From assembly GCA_017479035.1 (NCBI GenBank), contig JAFVCR010000188.1, forward strand, positions 1-21,713: a stretch of DNA of 21,713 nt. Reading direction: 5' to 3'. This DNA is from Kiritimatiellia bacterium (GTDB lineage: Bacteria > Verrucomicrobiota > Kiritimatiellia > RFP12 > UBA1067). Position 1 is the stretch's first letter; each line of letters opens with the position of its first letter. The notes under the pieces are model-generated. The model was given only the letters and a program-made list of their open reading frames with translations. It did no database searches and was not told where the DNA came from. Shown piece after piece: positions 7,409 to 15,040 of the stretch. The position numbers and the translations under genes were made by a program.

Positions 7409-7443
7409 ATACATGTTGAAAATCCCGCGCCTCGAAAAGGGGA

Positions 7444-7473
7444 TTGCGGAATGCGGCGCGGATTTGGTATAAT
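7444..7473 (+). promoter_or_regulatory. Promoter of the GH51 gene
   Basis: TATAAT (7468-7473) preceded by TGG (extended -10), with TTGCGG 18 bp further upstream (7444-7449). Only 6 nt separate the -10 from the ATG, so the transcript should start at or next to the start codon and lack a Shine-Dalgarno sequence. Confidence 0.7.
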
Positions 7474-7479
7474 GCATGC

Positions 7480-9354
7480 ATGAAAATCGCAACATCCATA
7501 TCATGCATCGTATTTGCGCTCGCTGCGGCTGGCGGCAATATAGTGCGCTTAGACGCGGCAAAAAGCGTTTGCAATGCATCGCCAGACCTCTGGGGAATCT
7601 TTTTCGAGGATATAGATCTTTCCCTGGACGGCGGCGTATATGCCGAGATGGTGCGCAACGGTTCGTTCGAGGACGGCAACGGCTCGATACGGGAGTTTAC
7701 GCTTGAATACTGGAATCCGCTCGGCGGCGCGGAGTATTCGCTTGATTCCTCAATGACCGCAAGCACCAAAAACAGGCATTGCTGCCGCGTGCGCGGCGGT
7801 GCGGGTGCAGGCGTAGCCAACGAAGGCTATTTCGGCATCGGCGTGGAGAAGGGGAAAGAATACAATCTTTCCATTGCGATACGCGGCAAGACTGCCGGCG
7901 CGGTGGAGGTGGCTCTCGAGGCGTTCTCCAAACCCGTTCTCGCAAAAACGGAAATCTCCGGCATAACGGATGAATGGCAATTTTTCACCGCGCGTCTCGT
8001 CCCGAACGATACGGACGCGCAAGCGCGCCTGGCGTTGCGCATGGTGGATGGCGGCGAGATTTTCATCGACTGTGTTTCGCTTTTCCCCGCCGATGCGGTG
8101 GCAGGTATTTTCCGGCGCGATCTTGTCGAGCGGCTTGCGGCGTTGAAGCCTTCGTTCGTGCGTTTCCCCGGCGGATGCTGGGTGGAGGGAAACACCATGA
8201 AGGATGCCTACCGCTGGAAAACCACGATCGGCAGCCGTTGGGAGCGGCGCACGCAGTGGAACATCTGGAAATACTGGTCCACCAACGCCGTGGGCTTCCA
8301 CGAATACCTGCTTTTGTGCGAGGCGTTGCACGCCAAGGCGCTGTTCTGCATCAACTGCGGTATGTCGCACAAAGAAACAGTGTCGATGGACAAGATGGAC
8401 GAGTTCGTGCAGGATGCGCTCGATTGCATCGAATACGCCAATGGCGGCATAGACACCAAATGGGGTTCCATGCGCGCCGCCGCAGGCCATCCCGAACCGT
8501 TCGATCTCGAATATCTCGAAATAGGCAACGAGAACGGCGGCAGGGACTACGAAGTGCGATACGCACTCATCGCAAACGCTGTGCGCGCCAAATACCCGGA
8601 AATAAAACTGGTGTTCGACAAATGGAAATCCACCACGCGCGTGGACGATCCCAAAGATTTGCGCGACGACCATTTCTACGAGCCGCCGGATCGTTTCATG
8701 GGTGCACTGGCGCACGAGTACGACAGCGCAAAAGGGGACTTCGGCATATTCGTGGGCGAGTATGCCGTCACCAAAGGTGCCGGCCGCTACGGTTCTTTGC
8801 GCGCCGCTATCGGCGAGGCTGCATTCATGCTGGGGCTGGAACGCAATCAGGCGCAGGTGAAACTTGCCGCATACGCGCCGCTTTTCGCCAACGCGCAGCA
8901 TACCGTGTGGATGCCTAATCTCATATATACCACCACGCTGGGGTCGTTCGTGAATCCGTCGTGGACTGTCCAAAAACTGTTCAGCGAAAATCGCGGCGTG
9001 GAAGTCCTCGCCGTGGATGTAGAGACCGAAACGTTCACCACCCGCAGCGAAAAGGCATGGAGCAAGGACGTGGCGGAGCACACCATCGAAAAAATACAGG
9101 CAAGTGCAATGCGCGCTGCAAATGGCGAAATTATCTTGAAACTCGTGAACTGCACAGAAGAGCCGCAGGAAGTGGAAATAACAGGCGTTGCCGGGAATGC
9201 CCGCAAAACGCTTTTCACTGGCCCCGGCCGCGATGCCCACAATTCTCCTTCGGAGCCTGACGCGCTTGCGGAAACGGTTTCCGATTTCATCCTTGCCGGA
9301 CGCGATACCCTTCCGCCGCTGTCCCTTGCAATCTACCGCCTTGCCGGAGAATGA
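7480..9354 (+). CDS. GH51 alpha-L-arabinofuranosidase, secreted
   Basis: Retaining glycoside hydrolase releasing terminal arabinofuranose from arabinoxylan or arabinan. It has 624 residues with an N-terminal signal peptide (MKIATSISCIVFALAAAGG), so it acts outside the cytoplasm. Seen: PDLWGIFFEDIDLSLDGG and YAEMVRNGSFEDG, the family's N-terminal signature; a CBM4/9-like beta-sandwich insertion (about 75-205); RFPGGCWVEG; acid/base E351 in LEIGNENGG; nucleophile E427 in FVGEYAV; and a C-terminal beta domain from about 510. Architecture resembles the plant/Bacteroidota-type GH51. The start was chosen for the signal peptide and because the -10 box rules out the earlier ATG. Divergent from uxs, convergent with metH. 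Exact substrate is inferred from the family. Confidence 0.93.
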   Translation: MKIATSISCIVFALAAAGGNIVRLDAAKSVCNASPDLWGIFFEDIDLSLDGGVYAEMVRNGSFEDGNGSIREFTLEYWNPLGGAEYSLDSSMTASTKNRHCCRVRGGAGAGVANEGYFGIGVEKGKEYNLSIAIRGKTAGAVEVALEAFSKPVLAKTEISGITDEWQFFTARLVPNDTDAQARLALRMVDGGEIFIDCVSLFPADAVAGIFRRDLVERLAALKPSFVRFPGGCWVEGNTMKDAYRWKTTIGSRWERRTQWNIWKYWSTNAVGFHEYLLLCEALHAKALFCINCGMSHKETVSMDKMDEFVQDALDCIEYANGGIDTKWGSMRAAAGHPEPFDLEYLEIGNENGGRDYEVRYALIANAVRAKYPEIKLVFDKWKSTTRVDDPKDLRDDHFYEPPDRFMGALAHEYDSAKGDFGIFVGEYAVTKGAGRYGSLRAAIGEAAFMLGLERNQAQVKLAAYAPLFANAQHTVWMPNLIYTTTLGSFVNPSWTVQKLFSENRGVEVLAVDVETETFTTRSEKAWSKDVAEHTIEKIQASAMRAANGEIILKLVNCTEEPQEVEITGVAGNARKTLFTGPGRDAHNSPSEPDALAETVSDFILAGRDTLPPLSLAIYRLAGE

Positions 9355-9419
9355 CGAGTGCCTTGTCTGGCGCACGGGAGAGCCCAGTCTCCAAGATGCG
9401 TCAGCCCGGTCTCTGCAAC

Positions 9420-9459
9420 GAGAGAGGGAAGTCTCTTATATTAGAGTCTTCCCTCTCTC
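9420..9459. terminator. Long hairpin between convergent GH51 and metH
   Basis: A 16-bp stem with one mismatch (9420-9435 and 9444-9459) and an 8-nt TTATATTA loop, 66 bp after the GH51 stop codon. There is no clean T-run, but the length, position and near-symmetry suit a bidirectional transcription end. Confidence 0.6.
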
Positions 9460-9551
9460 TATTGCCGCTCCCCCCTTCGGCGTTTTGCAGACCTCCCGGA
9501 CTCGTTTTTGGATCAATGCGGACGTATTTTGCCGTCTAAACGGCCAAATTT

Positions 9552-9576
9552 GCAAAATAAGCGGCATCCCGGCCGC
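9552..9576 (-). terminator. Terminator-like hairpin after metH
   Basis: On the minus strand, GCGGC-CGGGAT-GCCGC is followed by TTATTTTG, 16 bp after the metH stop codon. The stem is short (5 bp) but GC-rich, with a partial T tract. Confidence 0.5.
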
Positions 9577-9591
9577 ATATCGGCATATTGC

Positions 9592-12009
9592 CTATTTGAA
9601 GAACTCTTCTGCGATGCGTACCGATGCCATCGCGTCCTTCGCGTACCATGTGGCGTTGATTTCCTTGGCGTAGTCTTCTGTGAGGACGGCTCCGCCCACG
9701 AACGTTTTTATCGCGGGATCGGCAGCGTTCAACTGTTTTATCGTCTCGGCCATGTAGCCCACTGTCGTAGTCATCAATGCGGAAAGCCCCACAAGTTTGC
9801 ACCCTTCTGCAAGGGCTCGTTCCACCACTGTTTCCGGCGGCACGTCGCGCCCGAGATCTATCACTTTGAAGCCGTAGTTTTCCAATAGTGCCCGCACGAT
9901 GTTTTTGCCTATGTCGTGGATGTCTCCCTTTACCGTTGCCACGATTATCGGGCCTTTCGGCGCGGCGGCGTTGCCCGCTTTGGCTAGCGCGGCGCGTATC
10001 ACATCAAACGCCGCCGCCGCCGCTTCCGCCGCCATTAGAAGTTGCGGCAGGAACACGCTGCCTTTCTCGAAACCTTTTCCCACCACCTCAAGTGCGGGGA
10101 CGATTTCGCCGTCTATAACTTCTACCGGTGTCCTGCCTCCATCCAGCAACTTCTGCGCCTCGGCTGCGGCATCTTGCTTGAGGCCTTTCTGGACAAATCC
10201 CTTCAGCGAATCCGCCCGCGCCGCCGCCTGCCCCTGTGCATTTGCCGTGCCGCCGCCCGTGGCGACCATCCGCGACGATTCCGCCAGATTGGCCGCAAAA
10301 CCTATCCAACTACCGCATTGTGCATCGCGGGCTGTAAGCGCGCGCCATGCGTGATACGCCGCCATCATGTCCGCGCTCAACGGATTGACTATCGCGCTCG
10401 TCAGCCCCGCCTGCAGCGCGAGCGTGTAGAACGTTGCATTGAGTAGTGGCCTCGCCGGCAGCCCGAAACTTACGTTCGACACTCCCAGCACCGTGCGGCA
10501 TCCCAGTTCGTCGTGCACTCTTTGCAGGCTTTCGAGGATCGTATTCACGCTGTTCGCATCCGCGCTTACCGCCAGGCACAAAACGTCGATTATGAAATCG
10601 TCTTTTTCAAGGCCGTATTCCGCACCGCGCGCAAGTATTTTCTTTGCGATCGCCACGCGCCCGTCCGCAGTTGGCGGAATGCCGTTTTCGTCCAGCGTAA
10701 GCCCCACCACCACGCCGCCGTATTTCGCCACCAGCGGGAAGACCGCATCCATCACCTCTTCCTTGCCGTTGACGCTGTTCACCAGTGCTTTGCCGTTGTA
10801 GACGCGCATCGCCCTGTCTAGCGCAAACGGATCCGACGTATCGATCTGCAGCGGCAGATCGCACACGCTTTGGATCGCCTCTACCGTGTCGCGCAGCACC
10901 TGCGGCTCGTCTATGCCAGGGACTCCGGCGTTTACGTCGAGAATATGCGCACCTGCCTCCGCCTGCGCTATCGCCTCGCGCAGAATGTAGCCTGTGTCTC
11001 CGGCTTTGTATGCTTCCTTCAGTTTTTTCTTGCCGGTTGGGTTTATGCGCTCGCCGATCACCACGGAATCTGCATACGGCAGTTCCACCACGCGGGTGCC
11101 GCTGGAGACCACTGTCCTCGATGCGCGTTTTGCAATGGTTGGCGGTAGATGCAATTTGCGCACGGCATCGTTCATGCTCTTTATGTGCGCTGGCGTTGTG
11201 CCGCAGCATCCGCCCGTCACGCGCACGCCAGCCTCTACAAGTTCCGCCACCTCGCGGGCGAATGTTTCAGGCGACGTGGGGAACACCGTCTCTCCGTCCA
11301 CCACTTTCGGCAGCCCGGCGTTGGGCTTCACCATCACCGGCAGACGCGTTGCGGCAAGCAGCCGCTTCACATACGGCAGCATCAAGTCTGGCCCGAGCCC
11401 GCAATTGAACCCGAGCACGTCCACCCGCAATCCCTCCAGCAGTGCCGCCACGCATTCTACCGCCGCCCCCGTTAGCAGTTTGCCGTCCTCTCCCAGCGCA
11501 ACCGTTGCAAACACAGGCAGCGAACAATTTTCTTTTGCCGCCAGGACGGCCGCCTTCAACTCGCGCGTGTCGCCCATCGTCTCTATCATCACAAGGTCCG
11601 CACCCGCCGCCGCGCCTATGCGTATCTGTTTGGCGAACGCCTCGTATGCTTCGTCGAACGGGCAATCCCCCGCCGGCTCCAGCAATCTTCCCGTGGGCCC
11701 CACGTCAAGTGCCGCAAAACCTCTCTTCGATGCCGCTTCCTTTGCGATGCGCACCCCCGCCGTTATCACGTCTTCAAGCGCGTATGCGCCGTGGTATTTG
11801 GCGGGGTTTGCTCCGAATGTGTTGGCAAGGACGAAATCCGCGCCCGCCGCAAAATAACTTTCATGGACGGCGCGTATGTCGTCCGGGCGGGATATGTTCC
11901 AGTCCTCCGGCACGTCTCCCGGCTGCAAACCTTTGATTTGCAGTTGCGTGCCCATCCCGCCGTCCGCGCACACGATGCGCTCGCGCACCAATTTCAATAT
12001 GTCGTCCAT
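9592..12009 (-). CDS. metH: Cobalamin-dependent methionine synthase lacking the activation domain
   Basis: Transfers a methyl group from methyltetrahydrofolate through cob(I)alamin to homocysteine, giving methionine; cytosolic. It has 805 residues against about 1,200 in E. coli. Domains: homocysteine-binding barrel (about 1-290) with zinc cysteines in LGFNCGLGP and GGCCGTTP; pterin-binding barrel (about 310-570) from VIGERINPTGKKKL; helical cap (about 600-690); and B12 domain with D-x-H-x-x-G at D696, H698 and G701 (GDIHDIGKN). The protein stops right after the B12 domain, so the SAM-binding reactivation domain is missing and must be supplied by another protein. The start at MDDILKLV sits 7 nt after a -10 box, predicting a leaderless mRNA. 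It lies 66 bp after pdxT on the same strand. Confidence 0.94.
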   Translation of the reverse strand: MDDILKLVRERIVCADGGMGTQLQIKGLQPGDVPEDWNISRPDDIRAVHESYFAAGADFVLANTFGANPAKYHGAYALEDVITAGVRIAKEAASKRGFAALDVGPTGRLLEPAGDCPFDEAYEAFAKQIRIGAAAGADLVMIETMGDTRELKAAVLAAKENCSLPVFATVALGEDGKLLTGAAVECVAALLEGLRVDVLGFNCGLGPDLMLPYVKRLLAATRLPVMVKPNAGLPKVVDGETVFPTSPETFAREVAELVEAGVRVTGGCCGTTPAHIKSMNDAVRKLHLPPTIAKRASRTVVSSGTRVVELPYADSVVIGERINPTGKKKLKEAYKAGDTGYILREAIAQAEAGAHILDVNAGVPGIDEPQVLRDTVEAIQSVCDLPLQIDTSDPFALDRAMRVYNGKALVNSVNGKEEVMDAVFPLVAKYGGVVVGLTLDENGIPPTADGRVAIAKKILARGAEYGLEKDDFIIDVLCLAVSADANSVNTILESLQRVHDELGCRTVLGVSNVSFGLPARPLLNATFYTLALQAGLTSAIVNPLSADMMAAYHAWRALTARDAQCGSWIGFAANLAESSRMVATGGGTANAQGQAAARADSLKGFVQKGLKQDAAAEAQKLLDGGRTPVEVIDGEIVPALEVVGKGFEKGSVFLPQLLMAAEAAAAAFDVIRAALAKAGNAAAPKGPIIVATVKGDIHDIGKNIVRALLENYGFKVIDLGRDVPPETVVERALAEGCKLVGLSALMTTTVGYMAETIKQLNAADPAIKTFVGGAVLTEDYAKEINATWYAKDAMASVRIAEEFFK

Positions 12010-12016
12010 TGCGCAA

Positions 12017-12045
12017 AGAATACAATGTTCTCCCCCGAAAAGCAA
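12017..12045 (-). promoter_or_regulatory. Probable promoter of metH
   Basis: TTGCTT (12040-12045), 17 bp, then TATTCT (12017-12022) on the minus strand. It is weaker than the other promoters here but has the same TTGC start and spacing. Seven nt separate the -10 from the ATG. No cobalamin riboswitch fits in the 66-bp gap. Confidence 0.5.
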
Positions 12046-12075
12046 GCCAAATGTTCACATCGCGCAATGGTGCCG

Positions 12076-12642
12076 TCACCCCGCAGCCATCTCAAGGAAT
12101 TTCCGCCCCAGTCGCAAATCGCGCGAAAGTTCGGGATGCCATGCAAGCGCAATGATGCGTGCGCATTTCACGCCTGTAGGCATGCCGTTGCACCTCGCCA
12201 CCACCTCCACGTCTTTTCCAATTGCGGAAATCGTTGGCGCGCGTATGAATGTGGCCGGGAAATCGTCTATGCCCCACACCGTGCATGACGTGGAGAAACT
12301 TTCGTTCTGGCGGCCGTATCCGTTGCGGCGTATTTCTATGTCGAGCGCGCCGAAGAACGGCTCTTCTCCTTCGATTTTCCTGGCAAGGAGTATCGCTCCC
12401 GCGCAAGTAGCAAATACTGGCATCCCGCGCGCGATTGCCTCCTCCAGCGGCTCGAAAAGCCCTGTCGAACGTATTAGTTTGCGCTGCACGGTGGACTCCC
12501 CCCCCGGCAGCACGAGGGCATCCGCGCGCGCATTTTCCCAGTCGCGCAGATTGCGCACCTCAAATGCGTCCGCTCCCGCCGCTTTGAAATACGCGATCTG
12601 TTCCGCGAACGCCCCCTGCACCGCCGGCACTGCCACTCTCAC
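12076..12642 (-). CDS. pdxT: Pyridoxal 5'-phosphate synthase glutaminase subunit
   Basis: Class I glutamine amidotransferase that hydrolyses glutamine and passes ammonia to PdxS in the DXP-independent vitamin B6 pathway. It has 188 residues, normal length. The triad is complete: nucleophile C80 in FATCAGAILLA, and H169 and E171 in AWHPEL. LPGGES (45-50), RRNGYGRQ and FIRAP are also present. The start is a GTG whose bases overlap the pdxS stop codon (GTGA), giving MRVAVPAVQG, the expected N-terminus. Longer in-frame starts run into pdxS and are rejected. The overlap predicts translational coupling, fitting the fixed-ratio PdxS-PdxT complex. Confidence 0.95.
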   Translation of the reverse strand: MRVAVPAVQGAFAEQIAYFKAAGADAFEVRNLRDWENARADALVLPGGESTVQRKLIRSTGLFEPLEEAIARGMPVFATCAGAILLARKIEGEEPFFGALDIEIRRNGYGRQNESFSTSCTVWGIDDFPATFIRAPTISAIGKDVEVVARCNGMPTGVKCARIIALAWHPELSRDLRLGRKFLEMAAG

Positions 12643-13514
12643 TTTCCGCGCTCCTCCATGATGAGTTGTATTTCGGTGGCGTTGATGCCCACCATCGCTG
12701 CGCCGAGATTCGCGGAGAGTTCCGCCACGAGTTTCGCGTCCTGCCAATCAGCGGTTGCGCGCACTATCGCCGCAGCGCGTTTTGCGGGGTCGCCGCTCTT
12801 GAAAATTCCCGAGCCCACGAATACGCCTTCGGCTCCTAGTTCCATCATCAGCGCGGCATCCGCCGGCGTGGCCACTCCGCCCGCCGCGAAATTCACCACC
12901 GGGAGTTTCCCGTTGTCGTGCACGTATTTCACCAGATCGAGCGGTGCCGCAAGCTGCTTTGCCGCCTCGAATATCTCGTCTTCGCGCAGTGCCGCTATCC
13001 GGCGTATTTCGCTTTGCATCTTGCGCAGATGCCTCACGGCCTGCACCACGTCGCCCGTTCCCGGTTCTCCTTTTGTGCGTATCATTGCCGCGCCTTCGCC
13101 TATTCTGCGCAATGCTTCGCCAAGGTCTCTCGCGCCGCACACGAACGGTGCGCGGAACTTGTTTTTGTCTATGTGGTACAGATCGTCCGCCGGCGATAGC
13201 ACCTCGCTTTCATCGATGTAGTCTATGCCTATCGCCTCCAGAACACGCGCCTCGGCTATGTGGCCTATGCGGCACTTCGCCATCACGGGTATCGACACTG
13301 CATCTTGGATTCCTTTTATCATTGCAGGGTCGCTCATGCGGCTTACTCCGCCCGCCGCGCGTATGTCCGCAGGGATTCTTTCAAGTGCCATCACGGCCGC
13401 TGCGCCTGCCGCCTCCGCTATCTTCGCCTGTTCCGGCGTGGTTACGTCCATTATTACTCCGCCCTTGAGCATCTGTGCTAGGTTGCGGTTTATTTCCTGC
13501 CGGTTTTCTGACAT
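12639..13514 (-). CDS. pdxS: Pyridoxal 5'-phosphate synthase subunit PdxS
   Basis: TIM-barrel synthase that builds pyridoxal phosphate from ribose 5-phosphate, glyceraldehyde 3-phosphate and PdxT-derived ammonia; it assembles as a dodecamer with PdxT. It has 291 residues. The active-site residues are in place: D23 (GVIMDVT), the Schiff-base K80 (VMAKCRIGH), D101 (YIDESEVL) and K148 (MIRTKGEPGTG), plus the phosphate loop GVATPADAALMMELG. The start at MSENRQEIN has AAAGGA about 8 nt upstream; the in-frame extension to 13580 would run across the divergent promoters and is rejected. It is first in the pdxST operon and divergent from the MocR-type regulator. Confidence 0.97.
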   Translation of the reverse strand: MSENRQEINRNLAQMLKGGVIMDVTTPEQAKIAEAAGAAAVMALERIPADIRAAGGVSRMSDPAMIKGIQDAVSIPVMAKCRIGHIAEARVLEAIGIDYIDESEVLSPADDLYHIDKNKFRAPFVCGARDLGEALRRIGEGAAMIRTKGEPGTGDVVQAVRHLRKMQSEIRRIAALREDEIFEAAKQLAAPLDLVKYVHDNGKLPVVNFAAGGVATPADAALMMELGAEGVFVGSGIFKSGDPAKRAAAIVRATADWQDAKLVAELSANLGAAMVGINATEIQLIMEERGK

Positions 13515-13543
13515 TTTGCGTTTTCCTTTCATCGCGTGATTTC

Positions 13544-13572
13544 TTGCCAATATGCTACCACTGTGATATAAT
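13544..13572 (+). promoter_or_regulatory. Promoter of the MocR/PdxR-like regulator
   Basis: TTGCCA (13544-13549), 17 bp, then TATAAT (13567-13572), with TGTGA before the -10 (extended -10). The predicted leader is about 30 nt. Confidence 0.78.
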
Positions 13573-13580
13573 GTTTGCAA
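13552..13580 (-). promoter_or_regulatory. Possible promoter of pdxST, overlapping the divergent promoter
   Basis: TTGCAA (13575-13580), 17 bp, then TAGCAT (13552-13557) on the minus strand. The -35 and spacing fit the local pattern but the -10 is poor, as expected for an activator-dependent promoter. It overlaps the regulator's promoter almost completely. Confidence 0.4.
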
Positions 13581-13609
13581 TCACGCAATTGTATTGAAGA
13601 CAATAAAAC

Positions 13610-14983
13610 ATGCCCGTAAACTCTTTCGCACGATATGCTATGGCTTGGAAGCCCTCCCTGCGGCACGTCCCGCCGGCGGACAATCTCTACATCCGCCTTG
13701 CGGAAGAACTCATCGCCGCCATCTCTTCCGGCGAGTTGAAACCCGGCACGCGCCTTCCCCCTCAACGCGAACTTGCAGACTTCCTCGACATCCCCCACAC
13801 CACCGTCACTCGCGCCTACAATTTCGCCCGCGAGCGCGGCTACATCTACGGCTCCGTCGGCAAAGGCACGTTCGTAGCCGCTCCATTCGCACAGCCGCCA
13901 GACCGCGCACCCATCGATTTGCGCGTGGTCGATCCCTTCCCCTCGCTCGGTACGGACGAAATCCTCTCCGCCGCCCGCCGCGTCCTTGACTGCAAATACG
14001 CCTCTCACCTTTTTACTTACGCCATGCGCGACGGCACCGACCGCCAACGCGCCGCTGCATGCCAATGGGCCGCGCGCCTCGGTGTTATGGCGCAACCTTC
14101 CGAAACCGCTATTTTCCCCGGCACGCAAAGCATTCTCTCCGCCGCGCTCCTTGGCGTGATCGGCTCCGGCGAATCTGTAGCGTGCGATCCTTTCACATAT
14201 TCAAATTTCGTGCAGCTCGCCCGCCTCGCCAAAGTGCGCCTCGTCCCCGTGCGCGGCGATGCTTGCGGCATGCTGCCCGACGCGCTCGACACCGCAGTAA
14301 AACGGCATTCCGTCAAGGGCGTCTTCCTCATGCCGCTGTGCGCAAACCCCACCGGCGTTACAATGCCGGAACAGCGCAAGGCGGAACTCGCACGCGTCGT
14401 CCGCGCACGTAATATCGTCGTCATCGAAGATGCCGCCACTCTTGTCCCGCCCGAAGGCAAATTCTCCACCATGTTCGCGCGCTGCCCCGACCGCACAATA
14501 CACATCGCCGCGTCCATGCGTCTCGTTGCCCCGGGTATGAGAATTTCGTTTGCTGTCGCGCGCGGCGACCTTTTCCGCAATCTCGTGCGCTCGCTTCACC
14601 TCTCTGCAATCAAAGCCTCCGCGCTCGAAGCGGAAATCGCCGCAGAACTTGTCACGTCCGGATATGCGGATGCCATCTTGCGCCTCAAGGCGATCCATGC
14701 CGCCGAGCGCAACCGAGTATTCGACTCTCTCCTCGGCGTCGAATCCTCCTCCTGCGATTTTGACAATCGCCTCTTCCGCACGCTTCCTCTTTCTCCGCGC
14801 ACCGCCTCCATGCCCGGCCCCGGCATTGAAGAATTAATCGAACACGAAGCGGGTGTGCGCGTCTGCCACGCGTGGCGTTTTGCCGCAGCCGGCCAGTCCG
14901 GCGGCTTCATACGCGTATCCATCGCCACGCAAACGCCGGAAGTTCTTTCGCTCGCACTCTCGCGCATGTTGCCCATTCTTTGA
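13610..14983 (+). CDS. MocR/PdxR-like regulator whose aminotransferase fold lacks the PLP lysine
   Basis: A 457-residue MocR-type regulator: an N-terminal GntR winged helix (about 25-85; GELKPGTRLPPQRELADFL, VTRAYNFARERGYIYG, GKGTFV) fused to a type I aminotransferase fold. Its position divergent from pdxST is that of PdxR, which activates pdxST and senses PLP. The fold keeps GTQSIL, CDPFTY, CANPTG and D274 (VIEDAATL). Where GabR has the Schiff-base Lys in its FSK-x-L-x-P stretch, this protein reads SMRLVAPGMRIS, with Arg at 304; the Tyr two residues after the conserved Asp is Ala276. It therefore should not form an internal aldimine. It may bind PLP without a covalent bond or sense something else. 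Family call is secure; the PdxR role is from context. Confidence 0.88.
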   Translation: MPVNSFARYAMAWKPSLRHVPPADNLYIRLAEELIAAISSGELKPGTRLPPQRELADFLDIPHTTVTRAYNFARERGYIYGSVGKGTFVAAPFAQPPDRAPIDLRVVDPFPSLGTDEILSAARRVLDCKYASHLFTYAMRDGTDRQRAAACQWAARLGVMAQPSETAIFPGTQSILSAALLGVIGSGESVACDPFTYSNFVQLARLAKVRLVPVRGDACGMLPDALDTAVKRHSVKGVFLMPLCANPTGVTMPEQRKAELARVVRARNIVVIEDAATLVPPEGKFSTMFARCPDRTIHIAASMRLVAPGMRISFAVARGDLFRNLVRSLHLSAIKASALEAEIAAELVTSGYADAILRLKAIHAAERNRVFDSLLGVESSSCDFDNRLFRTLPLSPRTASMPGPGIEELIEHEAGVRVCHAWRFAAAGQSGGFIRVSIATQTPEVLSLALSRMLPIL

Positions 14984-15025
14984 TGCTCCCTTGCAAAAAT
15001 TGCAGATGCATCGCGCCTTGATTTG

Positions 15026-15034
15026 TGGTATAAT
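15026..15034 (+). promoter_or_regulatory. Extended -10 promoter of the esterase gene
   Basis: TGG-TATAAT with TATAAT at 15029-15034, exactly 6 nt before the ATG as in GH51. No good -35 is found at 17-18 bp. The predicted transcript is leaderless. Confidence 0.6.
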
Positions 15035-15040
15035 GCAATC

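Larger units (their letters stand above)
13534..13586. promoter_or_regulatory. Candidate operator: inverted repeat around the pdxS/regulator promoters
   Basis: GCGTGATT (13534-13541) and AATCACGC (13579-13586) form a perfect 8-bp inverted repeat 37 bp apart, extending to 10 bp with one mismatch (T[C/T]GCGTGATT). The arms bracket both divergent promoters, the position expected for sites bound by a MocR/PdxR dimer. MocR proteins often bind separated repeats, though usually direct ones. Confidence 0.5.

Noticed and set aside
7359..7820. N-terminal extension of the UDP-xylose synthase
   Set aside because: It runs across the divergent promoters and antisense to GH51; MKVLVTGG with GGAG upstream is the normal start.
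7750..9375. 541-codon open frame on the minus strand opposite GH51
   Set aside because: Antisense shadow with His/Arg-rich composition and no recognisable domain; GH51 with both catalytic glutamates is clearly the gene.
12010..12075. Cobalamin or SAM riboswitch before metH
   Set aside because: Only 66 bp separate pdxT from metH, the promoter occupies the middle, and the predicted transcript has no leader.
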